From: Apostichopus japonicus
Lineage: Eukaryota; Echinodermata; Holothuroidea; Aspidochirotida; Stichopodidae
NCBI RefSeq assembly: GCF_037975245.1
Contig: NC_092574.1
Location: 21,479,713-21,543,712 of the forward strand
DNA: 64,000 nucleotides
Direction: 5' to 3'
A program made the position numbers and the translations under genes. The notes below the pieces were generated by a model. That model saw nothing but the letters and a program-made list of their open reading frames with translations, was not told the DNA's origin and made no database searches. Position 1 is the first letter of the stretch, and every line of letters starts with the position of its first letter. Below are positions 1 through 10,276 of this stretch, one piece after another.

Positions 1-1898
1 GCATGGTTTTGTTATTCATGAAAAATGTGGACGTTCTTACACCCAGAAATCAAGCGAAGCAAAAATGAAAAATGGAACATGTACTGGGATGGTATGTACC
101 TACTTGCATAAGAGCAAGGTTTGCTGGACACAAAATTTCAGTGTGGTGTAGGTATGTTTGAAGGTATGGATGGTAAAAGGATTACTTCACTAACAGGCAA
201 GTTTTTTAGGGTTTTTTGGAGCAGCCAGTGTGACACTTGAAAAAAGAGGACAAAAGTTTTCCGCATTCCCAGGTGAAAACCTCATATCAATATCTTGTTC
301 CTAACTCTAGATATGGTTGTTTGAAAATAACATATTTTTTGTCAGCTAAAGCCCTCATTTCTCCAGGAAATGATTCCCAGTGGGTAGTCTGTGATGTCAT
401 CATGGTAGACGTTCTTGTTATGTATTTGTCCTTGAAAATGTGACGAAATTGGAATTGTTGCGTATGGGTCATCCTTCTCTGAATTTAAGGCTTCTTGACA
501 TTGCAAAAATGAGTACTTCTGTGTGGTTAATTAAATGATTTTTTTGTACCTTAGGAGGAAATAAAGCAAAGATGCTTTTTAGCTTATTTGTGTGATAATG
601 TCTTTCATACTGCTGTCGGCAGATACAGTTGTACAAAACGGATCGAAATCTTACCAATTAAATGTGCCGATATATCGAGATGTCGTTTTCACCTGCTATT
701 GTAGAAAATTTACAGCGTTTCCAGGGATAGTCCATGAATAGGATTATTCCTTTAACCATCCTATGGAAAATGTAACAGTATGTTGTTGAGGTAGCACTTC
801 CTGGCGGTATTTAGTTGAGGCAAACTTCAGGGAAGTCGTTGACATCATTTTTAAGGCACACACATGTTAATATCGTTCATGCATGTTAATTTTGCTGTAA
901 GCTTTGAAACATGTGAAGGGATGTGATGGGAATGTTACGTACCACTTGCTGTAAGGTATTTAGTAGACACACATTCTAGTGTTAGACTTGATGACTTGTT
1001 TGTGGGCATGCATGTTAGTATCGCTTTTTGACTGTGGCATGTGTGTTGGGATGTATATTTAACACAACCTGTGTTTACTTGCTTGACACAAGTTCCAGTA
1101 TAGTGCAGATATGATTGTAAGCTTGCATGTTGGTATTGCTCTCTGCTATGGAAAATGTATCAGGATGCTACAGTATGCAACACTTACTGTGCAGGACTTG
1201 GTAAACAAATAGTCCAGAAAATTATGCAAATATGCTTGAGAGCATCTGAGTAAGTGTTTTCACTGCTATGGTCTATGTATTAGGAAGTTATGCAACACTT
1301 GATGAGTAATATTTTTGTAGACATATTCCAGTATAGTGTAGATGTGCTTGATAACATGTATGTTAATGTAACATTTAATGGGATATTGTGTAATACTTCC
1401 AGTCAGTACTTGCTGTACACTCATGACAGTACAGGTTTGTAATGCTTTAAATGACATGCACACTAACACTGTTTTCCTTTATGCATCATGTTTAGGGATG
1501 TTGTGGCAGTACTCACTATGTACAGAACATCAGATATGTGTTGCTATTTATGTGTATTAGAATTTGTGTATTTTAATTTTTGGTATTGTTATTTGTGTAT
1601 CAAATATGTATCACAATGTGTGTATCGTAATTTGTGTGTAAGCTGTTTGGGGATATTTGAATAGTACTTGCTGGACACAGAATACCTAATAGTTTGAGCA
1701 CGAGGTTATGCCACATATCATCAATTACTTGAGTGAATTATGTGGGTAGACGAATTCATCCTGGAGTTGAATTGCAAAGAGCTGTTTATGACACTTTCAT
1801 TGGGCTTCAATTTTGATACCTTTCACCAAGTCGACATGTAATGTATTTTCCCTATTAATTTAGCGTAATAGAGCTGTTGTTTATTTTTCCTATTACAG
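1..1898 (+). other. Intron of the PDZD8-like gene, 3' part
   Basis: No exon can be supported before the splice acceptor at 1897-1898, which has a T-rich tract just upstream. The ORFs here are short and lack splice context. The stretch from about 740 to 1420 is a diverged tandem repeat, listed separately. The rest is AT-rich and shows nothing else. Confidence 0.6.
740..1420. repeat. Diverged tandem repeat, about 117-120 bp period
   Basis: Similar blocks recur in the same order: a 'catgttagtatcgct'-like segment, 'ctatggaaaatgta', 'gcaacactt', and 'attccagtatagtg'. The last occurs near 971 (diverged), 1091 and 1325, spacings of about 120 and twice 117. Copies are old and interrupted, so the boundaries are approximate. 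Confidence 0.55.
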
Positions 1899-1981
1899 GG
1901 GGATCGTGTATTATATGTTGATGGTGTCAAAGCTCAAACACCAAAGCAGGTCGCTAGGCTAGTGAAGCAGGCGAAAGACAA
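1899..1981 (+). CDS. PDZD8: PDZD8-like exon a: PDZ domain, C-terminal half
   Basis: Acceptor attacag, donor gtacgt. The frame opens with GDRVLYVDGV, the usual PDZ segment before the second helix, followed by TPKQVARLVKQAKDK, which fits that helix. It ends after two bases of a Lys codon that exon b completes. Confidence 0.87.
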
Positions 1982-4900
1982 GTACGTATCAATAAATAAA
2001 ATCATTTAACAGCAGGCTTCAGAATCATCATATTTTCATTTTCCTGAGAACAGTTGTATTATCGTTTCATTCTGAAAAGTGGTCTATGAAATCCAGTTCA
2101 AACGGTTGTGAGGTATCCATGGAAACTATAGTCTGTTGAATTTGTAAATGGAGAAATATCATCAAAATCATAATAAAATGATGCATTGGATTAGAAACTT
2201 ATTTTCAATTTTTTTTTATAACTTTACCAGAAATATTTTAAATCATAAAATATTTGTGGAATATTACCCTGACAGACAATATTTTGTCGGCAGTACAAAA
2301 GAAAAAAAACGGAAATAACATAGTGATTTATTGTAATATCTTAGTAACGTTCATGTGGAAAATTCTGTCATTGGGAGAAAGGAATTGCCTAATATTATAC
2401 ACTGCCATAGTGTAAACTCAAATGACAAATTATTTCATGGTTGTAAGCTGTATCATTGGTTTTTAAATTGGGACATTTTCTTTTTCTTGTAGGTTCACCC
2501 TTAAGGTGCAAAGACCATTCTCATGGAATGAAACCGTGACGAACGTCGGTAAACCAAGCGAAGACCAAAGGGACGGACCTCTTCCAGCGGAAGAACCCGA
2601 GGACGATAACGACTATGAAGATTTTAGCCGTCCGATTATAGCCACCTTTGAGAGTCTGGAGGAGGAGTCTCGACAGAGGTCAGCGTCTCCATCTCGTCTG
2701 GAGGTACCATCCAACGAATCCCCGGTGCTGAGGAGACGGAATGCCTCGAAGCAACCGACCACGGACGACGGACGGAGACTCTCCTCCAGCTTGGACTACG
2801 AGACGGCCAAACAGCTCAGGGAGAAGTTGCAACAGACAGCCGAGGATAAACTGAAAAACATCAAGACCAAGGTTCAAGAGTCGCTACAGGCCAGGAAGGA
2901 TGCAGCAAAGAAAGGGAAAGGAAACGTCGATAGCGAAGATGGCCGAGACAGGGAGACGAGTCATACCTTGGAGACGCCGGGTGTCCATTTGGAGGCAGAT
3001 CCCGATACTGTCAGTCTCTCCAGCTTAAGCCAGTACGATGAACCCCCGGGGAATGGCGCCACCGAGGCAGAGCAACAGCCAGATCAAACATCTCTCTCAG
3101 AGGAGGACAGGGTTCAAGAAACAACTTTAGTTCCTGCAGGAGCAGTAAGTTGCCTCCTCAATATTGACAATGTATCGGCGATGATGACCTTTAACCTTTC
3201 TTGTTTTTTTTTTTTAGGTACATTAATATGACAATAATGGTAGTAGATTAGTAGCAAGGCTACACATCACATAGCTGTATGGTTCTGCACCTTTTTTATC
3301 AATTTGTCACAAACGACCCTTGAAACATCTGGGGCTTGTCAATTGAAGTGACTGGTACACTTAGTCTAACACACAAACTATTAGGTCAGTTCATTGTAGT
3401 AAAGAAACCTCAACCTCTGTATTGGTGATCACTAGCAAAGGTTTCGGTACCGAGCACAGGGTCTAATGTAAAAACGTCAAAGTCAAGCACTTGTCTGATC
3501 CGTGATAAAAATGTGGCCTTAGATAACATTCAACATCACTTGTCCTTGCCAAATTTGTGATGCATCATGAACATGTTATTTGAGGCCATTTAAGTCTTGT
3601 TTTTCCCTTTTGACTTTTTTGCTAAATCTGAGTGAACTGACCTTTAGGGTTTGTGTGTTAGGCTAAGAATTCCAGCCACTTCAATTGATGAGCCCCAGAT
3701 GTGTAAAGGGTCGTTGCTCACAAATTAAATGTGGTATAGAAATATATCCGAATAGATTTGCAATGATATTTAATGGTCTACAGATCCAAATTAATCCTGT
3801 GTGGGAAGTCACCCTTCAGCAAGACCCCTCTTTAATTTTCTCTCTCTCTCAGGATCCAAGGTGGGATGAGACATTTTCCTTCCAGACCAAGGAAACTGAC
3901 TGTTATATCAATGTATGTGTTTGGAATCGCATCAGAGGAACATTTGGTGATCGTAACATCATACTTGGCTACACGTCTGTCCCTCTGATTGATGTCGCTA
4001 TGCAGTGCTTGACAACCTTGTCCGGAGAATATCTGGAGCTCTTTAAACTCCAGCCCCCAGAACTGCCATCTGGTGCATCGTAAGTAACCTTTCCTTCTCA
4101 TCAGACTTTAGTCCTAGGTGGGTATGAAGATCTGTTTCATTCTCTCAGGAGTCTCTGTTGCTAGGGTTGGATGGTAATAATTTGAATTTTTTTCAACTTT
4201 ATTTTCAGAAGCTATTTTATAATCTCCAAAAGCTGCAGAACTTTCATCATAAGTAATTCCTTCTGTTATTAGACTTTCTCTTTGGTGAATTTGTCAAAAT
4301 TTCCATCCTCTAACTAAATACCGAAGCATGATAAAATGAAAATTGTACAAAGATGCCAAGTTTAACTAAGAAGGTAGTTTGTAGAAGGTAGAACCCTGTC
4401 TGTGTACCCTGTTGACTACCTCCAAATCATCCTGTTTTACATGTGACAGTTTAATTTAGTGAAAGCTCTGATAAATGGCTGCTTGAATACAACGGCTGGC
4501 AGATTGAATTCAATATTTGATAGCACACTTTATGTTAGAACTCAGTCATTCTCTATTTAAATTATGGTCATCAACTTTTAATTTTTTTTTGGGGGGGGGG
4601 GAGTCATCTTGCTTGTTAATTATTAATAACACTGGATAAGAAGAAAAAAGAATTCAAATCAATATTGTTTCTTTGAGGGTGCTTTTTACTTTGTGGTTTT
4701 CTTTTCAATCTACAATCTGCAAAAAATCCTTTCTCCTCAGGAGAAATCCAGCCCAAGCTAAGGTTTACAAACATCCTGGGTATGAGCATCGCCTCTCGTT
4801 TGGAGATATCACCCTCTTCTTCCACCACGAGCCCCAAGAGGCCGTACGACCTTCAGACGTTAAAGACAAACCGTCCGTCTCCGACAGAGAGAAACTCCAA

Positions 4901-7900
4901 GAGGCTAAGCGAATACAAAGCACCGAGAAATCACCCAGACAGCATCCACGTCACAGCGACAGGAAAGGTGCGAGACAAGACAAACAGAGGTAAGTTTGAG
5001 AAACTTTGATATAGTATTGATAAGACAGGAGAGTAGCCAGGAATTTGCCAAGGGAGGGGCGAAAATGTAGTAAACCTATTAGAGCCGTAGATACAGCATT
5101 GCAAACTATCTTAGCATAGCGCCACCATGGTTGGCACGAAGCGCACAAGAAAATTTTGGCTGAAAATGCCTCCCAGATAGCTGGAAATGGCACTTTCCAG
5201 GCCTTGTAAGTTGCATCTTAGCATTTTCTCTTTTGAAATTACTAGCGATATCATAAAAACATTAAAAAATATGCTCAAGGGGGGGGCGGCTGCCTCCTTT
5301 GCCCCCCCTTGGCTACGCACCTGTGATAAGATAACTTTGATAAGACAGATCACCAGCGGTAACTATTGGATAAACGTGGAATATGACCGTTAAAAAGTCA
5401 GCGTTGACCTATAAACAGACAAAGTTATGAAAAATGGAGGTATCATCGTAAACATCTGGAATGTTGCAGGGTTGGAGGTAACTTCGGAAAAACAAATTTA
5501 AACCTAGAATTTGGCCCAAAAAAAGCAAAAGAAATGTAAGAATATTGTATGGTCAGTCTTGCCAGGCCGAGCTTTGAATATGGAAACCTCGGAAAGGGAA
5601 TATTATTCAAGGCAGACAAGGTATTAACGACGGATTTAAATTTTGGAAGTGACAAACATCAGGATGCTGATGTGCATCGTTCAGTTTCCTAAATGCCGGT
5701 CAGACACTTACTGTGTTTTTTTACTTTCTTTCTTCGTCCTTCGTAGCCATGGCAACGGTGTCGGTGAAGGAGCTCAGAGGCTGCATGTCTTTCTAGGTAC
5801 ACACTTTTCAATGCCTACCAGATGTGACTTTTGCACAAAGAAGGTAAAAAAAACCTTTCTCTCTTCATCAGTTCTTTTACATCCTACCCTTGCAACCCCT
5901 GATACCATTAAAATACTCCTTATTTCACACCAGCATCTTTGATCTTACTCAAGCAGTCCTTAGGCCATTCCAGCACCCCATGTCTATGTCTCTAGTACCC
6001 CATGTCATACTCCAGCACCCCATGACCCCCCCCACTTCCTATAAAAGTCAGGCACCATTTAATTCCAAGACAGTCCCCCCCCCTCCATCTTATCTTGATC
6101 CAACATCTCCTACCCACCTAAAATTTAAACTGAAATGTACTGTTTAAGTTTTGAATCAAGTTACTGCTCCAGCATCCCATGACCCCCCCCCCCCCATGCA
6201 AGTGCTGTTTACTCCACTATATAACTCCTTATCCTATACTATTTTATAATGCTTTATATCACTCCATGGGCTGCTCCCCTTAATCTGCTATGCTAGTTTA
6301 GCCTACCTTACCTCAGTTCAGCATCCTGTACCCCACACCAGCACCAACTTGACTCCAATGTTCCTTATCCCATTCCATCACTTCCTATAAAAGTCAGGCA
6401 CCATTTAATCCCAAGACAGTCCCCGAACATCTTACCTTGATCCAACATCTCCTTCCCACTTAAAATTTAAAATGAAGTGTACTGTTGATAGTTTTGAATC
6501 AACTTACCAGTAATGCTAGAAGTGTTTAAGCATTAATCCAAATTATTTGAAATAACTGTCATAATTCGAAATACTTTTAGTTTTACATTGCCCTTTTCCA
6601 TGGTAATAATCATTTACTCTGGAATCCTACGTCTAGCATTCATTTCCAATATTTAAAATTTTAAAATTACATATGTAAAAAGAAGAGCAAATACATGAAA
6701 CACATGAAGGACTGTGAACACACTCCATTTCTCATATTAGCTACACCAATGAGGACAAACACCATTCAAAGTGTAACATGTACGCTCTGTCTCGCTCAGT
6801 GCAATATGCATGTTGAGGACATTTTGTTTTTATTATTTATTGATATTTTTAAGATGATAAATATAGCTGCATTACAAAAAAGAACATTTAAGATTCGTCT
6901 AGTGCTGTTCTAAACTAAAAGTGTCACTTCCCTTGCTTCAAATAGTCAGTGATTATATTTTTAAATTATATTTTCTTTATCTTTTGATTGTGACATTTTC
7001 TTAATTCTTTCTTTCTTTTTGCAATAGGTGTGGACAAAATTTGCATACCAGTGTCAAGGTTGTCACCTGATCTGCCACAAGAAGTGTTCAGATAAGACAC
7101 AAATCAACATTCCGTGCGACAGGTGAGAGAAACGAAAATAGATTTGAATGCAGTTCTATCATGAACTTGTTGGCATGTGCTTTCCACAAATACAAAATGC
7201 TTGAAAGGTTAAAGCAGGGTTTTATTTCACTTTCATTGATATGAAAATCTGGTATGAACGAGATAAAAGTGTATATCTTTTTAACCCTTTGTAACGACTT
7301 GATAATCATCGTAAGTGACCACAGTTGTGAAGGAAGGCCAACTGCTGGATTTGATGTCAGAAACACCATGTATTTCTAATTTCACACCATTTTTGCATGT
7401 GGCATGAAACTGATCGCTCCTCAGATAACTTTTGGTAGCACTGGTGGAAAATTCTTTGTGTTGTCCCTGAGGGGTGTGAGATTTCAATCAAAATCTGCAA
7501 TTGTTGGGTCTCATTTAATAAGTCCAAATTTGAAACAAGTTTTATTCTGTATAGCCAAGGATTGCGCCAGATAACTTCTTTGTTTTAGTTTGATTGGTTG
7601 CCAAAAAAAATTGTTTGGTCATATCTTCTAGTTTGCTGAAAAAAATATGGTTTTCATAGTTTTAATCTTACTTTTTTAACAAAACCTTGGTGAAAAGAAA
7701 TTAGCAGAAAAATTTTCTTTGGTAGAACGTGTCAGACAATGTTTTTTTTTTCTTGTTGTTGTTGTAAAGTTATCTCACACCCCCCTTTTAATCATTCCTT
7801 AGGACTAAAAAGTATCACAAGTTAGAACCACAGGCACCTATCAAACAGCCAGTGGACTTAGTCATCAGCTCAGCCAGTACATCGTCAGTTCCCTCCAGCC

Positions 7901-10276
7901 CTTCAGTCACGAGAAGGAATCCTCCGGTGTCGCCACCGTCGCCCCAGATGTCCTCTTCCTCTTCAGAGGACGAGGGGGAGGATGACGAAGACATCGAAGT
8001 GATGATAAGGAGGCTGAATCGTCTCAAGAGAAGACTAATCCATGCCAGACAGAATGAAGTAACCAAAAAGGAGGAGGTTGATCACATGGTCATGACTGTC
8101 GCCAGAGAGGTGTGTATCTTTGGTGTCAGCAGTGGGATTGTTTGAGAGTATTTTAATGAATTTGCATAGAAGATGAAAAGCAAATGTAAAGTAGAAAGTA
8201 CCGTGTCATCTTTTATGGATTAATGGTGTTTTCCATCATGAATTCTGCTGTTTTCAGGAAAATTTAAATTGTTGGTGTCAGCAGTGGGATATGGTTGCAT
8301 ACTACCTCATTCAGCAAAGGTTCAGTTTGCATGAATAAGATGCACCCAGTTTCTTTTGACCACACTTGCACATGCTCATAACATATAAGCTGGTCCAGAC
8401 CATGAAATCAATTTCTTGTTGTCAGACAGTTGCATTCATGCATGTTGGTGTCCTCAGTGGGATTATGGTTTGCATATTAGGTCATTTCAAAGAAGGCTCA
8501 TTGTAGTATGAATATTTTGGCTCACTTGCACGTGCTGGCACCACATACAAAACGTGTTACCTCAAGTTGTAATAAAGTAATTGCTTGTATGCATTTTAGG
8601 AAGTAAATGTCCATAATTTCCTGATCTTTTATGTCATACCTAGGTGACAATCTCAGAATAAATTTGTCGCAAGTAAAGTAACCAATGAAATGGATTAGTG
8701 GTATTTACATGGGGAAGAACTTATGTAGATGACTAAGTTTGTACTCTTTCTCCACTACATTTGCTGGTCAAAATGCCTTGGTACTGATAACATCTGTTGG
8801 AGACATAATTTTTCTTTTATTTGACATTTAATAAAACAAGTTAGATAATGGGCATGTCACTGGCAGTTGTCTTAAGTTGTTTAAGTTTTCAGTCTTGTTT
8901 AAGTTCAATCGTAAGAGATGATCAGCTATCCCTGTTTTTGCAGTGTCTATCCGTGTTCATTGATACGACAAGCATTCTATTCCTTCAACACTTTTTTTTC
9001 ACTGAATTCTACAGAATGGTCGAGAACTGTTTTTGAACCTTCCTACGCCGGAGAGGAAAATGAAGCTGGAAACCATCGTGAGTACCACCCGATGCAAGCA
9101 AGCCATCATATTAATTAACATTGTCTTTGATTGACAGACGTTTTTATACGTAATCAGAATCGTCACTGCATTTATGAAAATATTTCAAAGAGTTGTTTTA
9201 GCATTAACAGTTGTATTTGGGGTTTTGATTCATTGTGACCAAGCCTTGCAATTACAACACTTAAAATGGATATTCTGGTAGTTTGAAGTTGATTGCTTAG
9301 AAAGATGCTGGAAACACTCTGCATATTTAGGTACAACCCACATGCTTATAATATTTTGTATGGCAAATGTATTGGTTTTTCAAATTAGGTGGTATTTTGC
9401 AAATGCACCTGGCAACAGCAGAGTGAAAGATGTCATCGCAGCATATTTAGCAGATTTTTTATTTTTTTTAAATTTTGTACTCACTTATTCACAGAGGAAA
9501 ATATTTGTTTCTACAAAAGCAGTTTCATTTTCATGAAGTTGTCAATATGGAGAACTGTGACAGCTAAGCAAACATTCAAGTTGTATCAGGTTTCAACGAT
9601 AAATCAGCAAGAAGATTATAAACAGAAAATTAACACTTTTTGAAGATGGCAATACTTTGATTGTATCTACTGATTGTATTATTATTGTAAGTTTATTATA
9701 TTTATTTTTGTGACTTTTCAGATAAACAAGCTACAAAAAGAGATTGACTCAGAAGCAGAGCAACAAGCCAACCTATACCTAAAGAAGGAAGACAAAAGCA
9801 GCAGCAAGGAACAGCGGAAAGCTGCGGCATCGTTCGCCGAGAGTGAACAGAGGATGCAGACCCTGGCCATGTTAATGCTGCACTACTGCTCCGGCATACA
9901 GCACTGTAACGAGGAGCTCTCCAATCAGGCCGACGAGGCAGAGGCTAAGCAACAGGTCAAGGAGGTCAAACAGGAGGTCAAGCAGGAGGTCAAACAAGAG
10001 GTCAAACAGGGGGTTAAAAAGGAGGTAAAAAAGGAGGTCAAACAGGAGGTCGTTGACAGCGGCGAGAGTCAGAATGAAACAGCGCAGGACAAGGAAAGAC
10101 CGGCTGCTACGGAACCTGACCCGGATCAACCGACATCCGGCGGCACAGATGTGGAAGATGGTCAAACTCAGGAGGACTCGACAAAGAATTGGGATCTCGC
10201 CCAGGAGGACGTCGATTCGTCATCAGAGGATACGGACTGCGACGCCGTCATCGTACAACTGCCAGAGCAAAGCTGA
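1899..10276 (+). CDS. PDZD8: PDZ domain-containing protein 8-like (partial, 5' end outside window)
   Basis: Nine exons join in phase (1899-1981, 2493-3144, 3853-4079, 4741-4989, 5747-5843, 7028-7122, 7803-8109, 9015-9077, 9722-10276), totalling 2328 nt: 775 codons plus TGA. Domains in partial-protein numbering: PDZ C-terminal part 1-38; acidic linker 39-245; C2-like 246-320; basic linker 321-403; C1 zinc finger about 417-468; Ser/acidic linker; coiled coil about 540-640; charged tail. This domain order is that of PDZD8. In vertebrates PDZD8 is an ER membrane protein at contacts with mitochondria, endosomes and lysosomes, where its SMP domain moves lipids. The N-terminal anchor and SMP domain would lie upstream of the window. 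Every junction is GT-AG with matching phase. The ortholog call rests on domain order and recognised similarity, not a search. Confidence 0.88.
2493..3144 (+). CDS. PDZD8: PDZD8-like exon b: last PDZ strand and acidic linker
   Basis: It completes the PDZ fold with FTLKVQRPFSW and continues into a low-complexity linker rich in Glu, Asp and Ser, with a predicted helical Lys/Glu stretch around KLREKLQQ-like residues. The donor is gtaagt at 3145, phase 0. The open frame runs past the donor to 3231, but those residues are intronic. Confidence 0.87.
3302..3726. mobile_element. Fold-back element with ~95-bp imperfect inverted termini
   Basis: 3302-3393 and the reverse complement of 3633-3726 share long blocks, including 'catctggggct', 'caattgaagtg', 'taacacacaaac' and 'aggtcagttca', with scattered mismatches. 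The roughly 240-bp middle is unrelated. This is typical of a non-autonomous DNA element. No clear target-site duplication was seen. It ends about 125 bp before the C2-like exon. Confidence 0.7.
3853..4079 (+). CDS. PDZD8: PDZD8-like exon c: C2-like domain
   Basis: Acceptor in a CT-rich tract (ctctctcag), donor gtaagt at 4080. It encodes DPRWDETFSFQTKETDCY followed by INVCVWNR and GDRNIILGYTSVPL. The W-E-F pattern, the VWNR strand and the 'ilG.t.vpl' turn are the usual C2 layout. The phases (0 at the start, 2 at the end) fit both neighbours. It covers only part of a C2 fold, as seen in PDZD8. Confidence 0.87.
4741..4989 (+). CDS. PDZD8: PDZD8-like exon d: basic linker
   Basis: Acceptor ttctcctcag, donor gtaagt at 4990. 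It encodes RNPAQAKVYKHPGYEHRLSF and then a hydrophilic stretch rich in Lys, Arg, Gln and Ser before the C1 domain. Codon joining is consistent on both sides (TC+G and AG+C). No enzyme motif. Confidence 0.84.
5026..5323. mobile_element. hAT-like MITE, copy 1, with 8-bp target-site duplication
   Basis: A 298-bp element ends in 'caggagagtagcc' on the left and 'ggctacgcacctg' on the right (imperfect inverted termini starting CAG). It is flanked by the identical 8-bp repeat tgataaga at 5018-5025 and 5324-5331. The interior is about 80-85% like the copy at 42991-43257 by eye. An 8-bp duplication with CAG termini is the signature of the hAT superfamily. No transposase ORF. It sits 36 bp after an exon of the PDZD8-like gene. 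Confidence 0.87.
5747..5843 (+). CDS. PDZD8: PDZD8-like exon e: C1 domain, first half
   Basis: Acceptor tccttcgtag, donor gtaaaa. It encodes QRLHVFLGTHFSMPTRCDFC then TKK. The His, twelve residues later Cys, and C-x2-C are the first zinc ligands of a C1 domain. The frame continues without a break into exon f. Confidence 0.88.
5960..6507. repeat. Intronic direct repeat and degenerate CCAGCACCCCATG array
   Basis: The block 6033-6166 recurs at 6379-6507: 'cacttcctataaaagtcagg' through 'ttttgaatcaa', with differences in the C-run and a few substitutions. Around and between them are many short variants of 'ccagcaccccatg'. Probably a local tandem-duplicated, low-complexity region. Confidence 0.7.
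7028..7122 (+). CDS. PDZD8: PDZD8-like exon f: C1 domain, second half
   Basis: Acceptor tttttgcaatag, donor gtgaga at 7123. It encodes VWTKFAYQCQGCHLICHKKC then SDKTQINIPC. The remaining zinc ligands are C-x2-C-x4-H-x2-C and a final Cys. Joined to exon e, the spacing between the two C-x2-C pairs is 11 residues and the last gap is 9; typical protein kinase C domains have 13-14 and 7. This suggests an atypical C1 that may not bind diacylglycerol in the usual way. Confidence 0.88.
7803..8109 (+). CDS. PDZD8: PDZD8-like exon g: Ser-rich linker and start of coiled coil
   Basis: Acceptor cattccttag, donor gtgtgt at 8110, phase 0 at the end. It starts by completing the Arg codon after the C1 domain, then carries a Pro/Ser tract, an acidic SSSSEDEGEDDED run, and a heptad-like helix (VMIRRLNRLKRRLIHARQNE). 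The acidic run could be a casein-kinase-2-type site cluster; that is inference. Confidence 0.87.
8122..8580. repeat. Diverged intronic tandem repeat, about 150-170 bp period
   Basis: 'ggtgtcagcagtggg' starts at 8122 and 8273, and a variant (tcctcagtggg) near 8446. Each is followed by similar 'gcata...tcatt...aag' and 'cacttgcac' segments. The first unit starts only about 12 bp after a splice donor. Confidence 0.5.
9015..9077 (+). CDS. PDZD8: PDZD8-like exon h: small coiled-coil exon
   Basis: Only 63 bases, phase 0 at both ends, between acceptor ttctacag and donor gtgagt. It encodes NGRELFLNLPTPERKMKLET then I. It is called because its splice signals and phase fit exactly between exons g and i, and the Lys/Glu/Leu composition suits the flanking helix. 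Confidence 0.8.
9385..9650 (+). repeat. Dispersed repeat, copy A
   Basis: Matches 38510-38820 in the same orientation. Shared blocks include 'gcaaatgca/ctggcaaca', 'gatgtcatc/gacgtcatc', 'actcacttatt', 'tttctacaaaa', 'gacagctaagcaaa' and 'gattataa'. Identity is perhaps 70-75% by eye. No terminal repeats or coding capacity seen. Confidence 0.65.
9722..10276 (+). CDS. PDZD8: PDZD8-like exon i: coiled coil, KQEV repeat and stop
   Basis: Acceptor gacttttcag, stop TGA at 10274-10276. It opens with INKLQKEIDSEAEQQANLYL and continues the helix through EQRMQTLAMLMLHYCSGIQH. A run of KQEV-type tetrapeptides follows, then an acidic tail ending DAVIVQLPEQS. The repeat run looks lineage-specific. Confidence 0.88.
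   Translation: MNKLQKEIDSEAEQQANLYLKKEDKSSSKEQRKAAASFAESEQRMQTLAMLMLHYCSGIQHCNEELSNQADEAEAKQQVKEVKQEVKQEVKQEVKQGVKKEVKKEVKQEVVDSGESQNETAQDKERPAATEPDPDQPTSGGTDVEDGQTQEDSTKNWDLAQEDVDSSSEDTDCDAVIVQLPEQS
9955..10053 (+). repeat. 12-bp coding tandem repeat (KQEV tetrapeptides)
   Basis: About eight copies of a 'gtcaaacaggag'-like unit, in frame, give KEV, KQEV (several), KQGV, KKEV and KQEV. Because the unit is a multiple of three, copy-number change keeps the frame. The encoded run is alternating Lys/Glu and should be helical. Confidence 0.9.

Noticed and set aside
3685-3852. 5' part of the 132-codon frame before the C2 exon
   Set aside because: It overlaps the fold-back element and lies before a strong CT-rich splice acceptor at 3853; only the part after the acceptor is coding.
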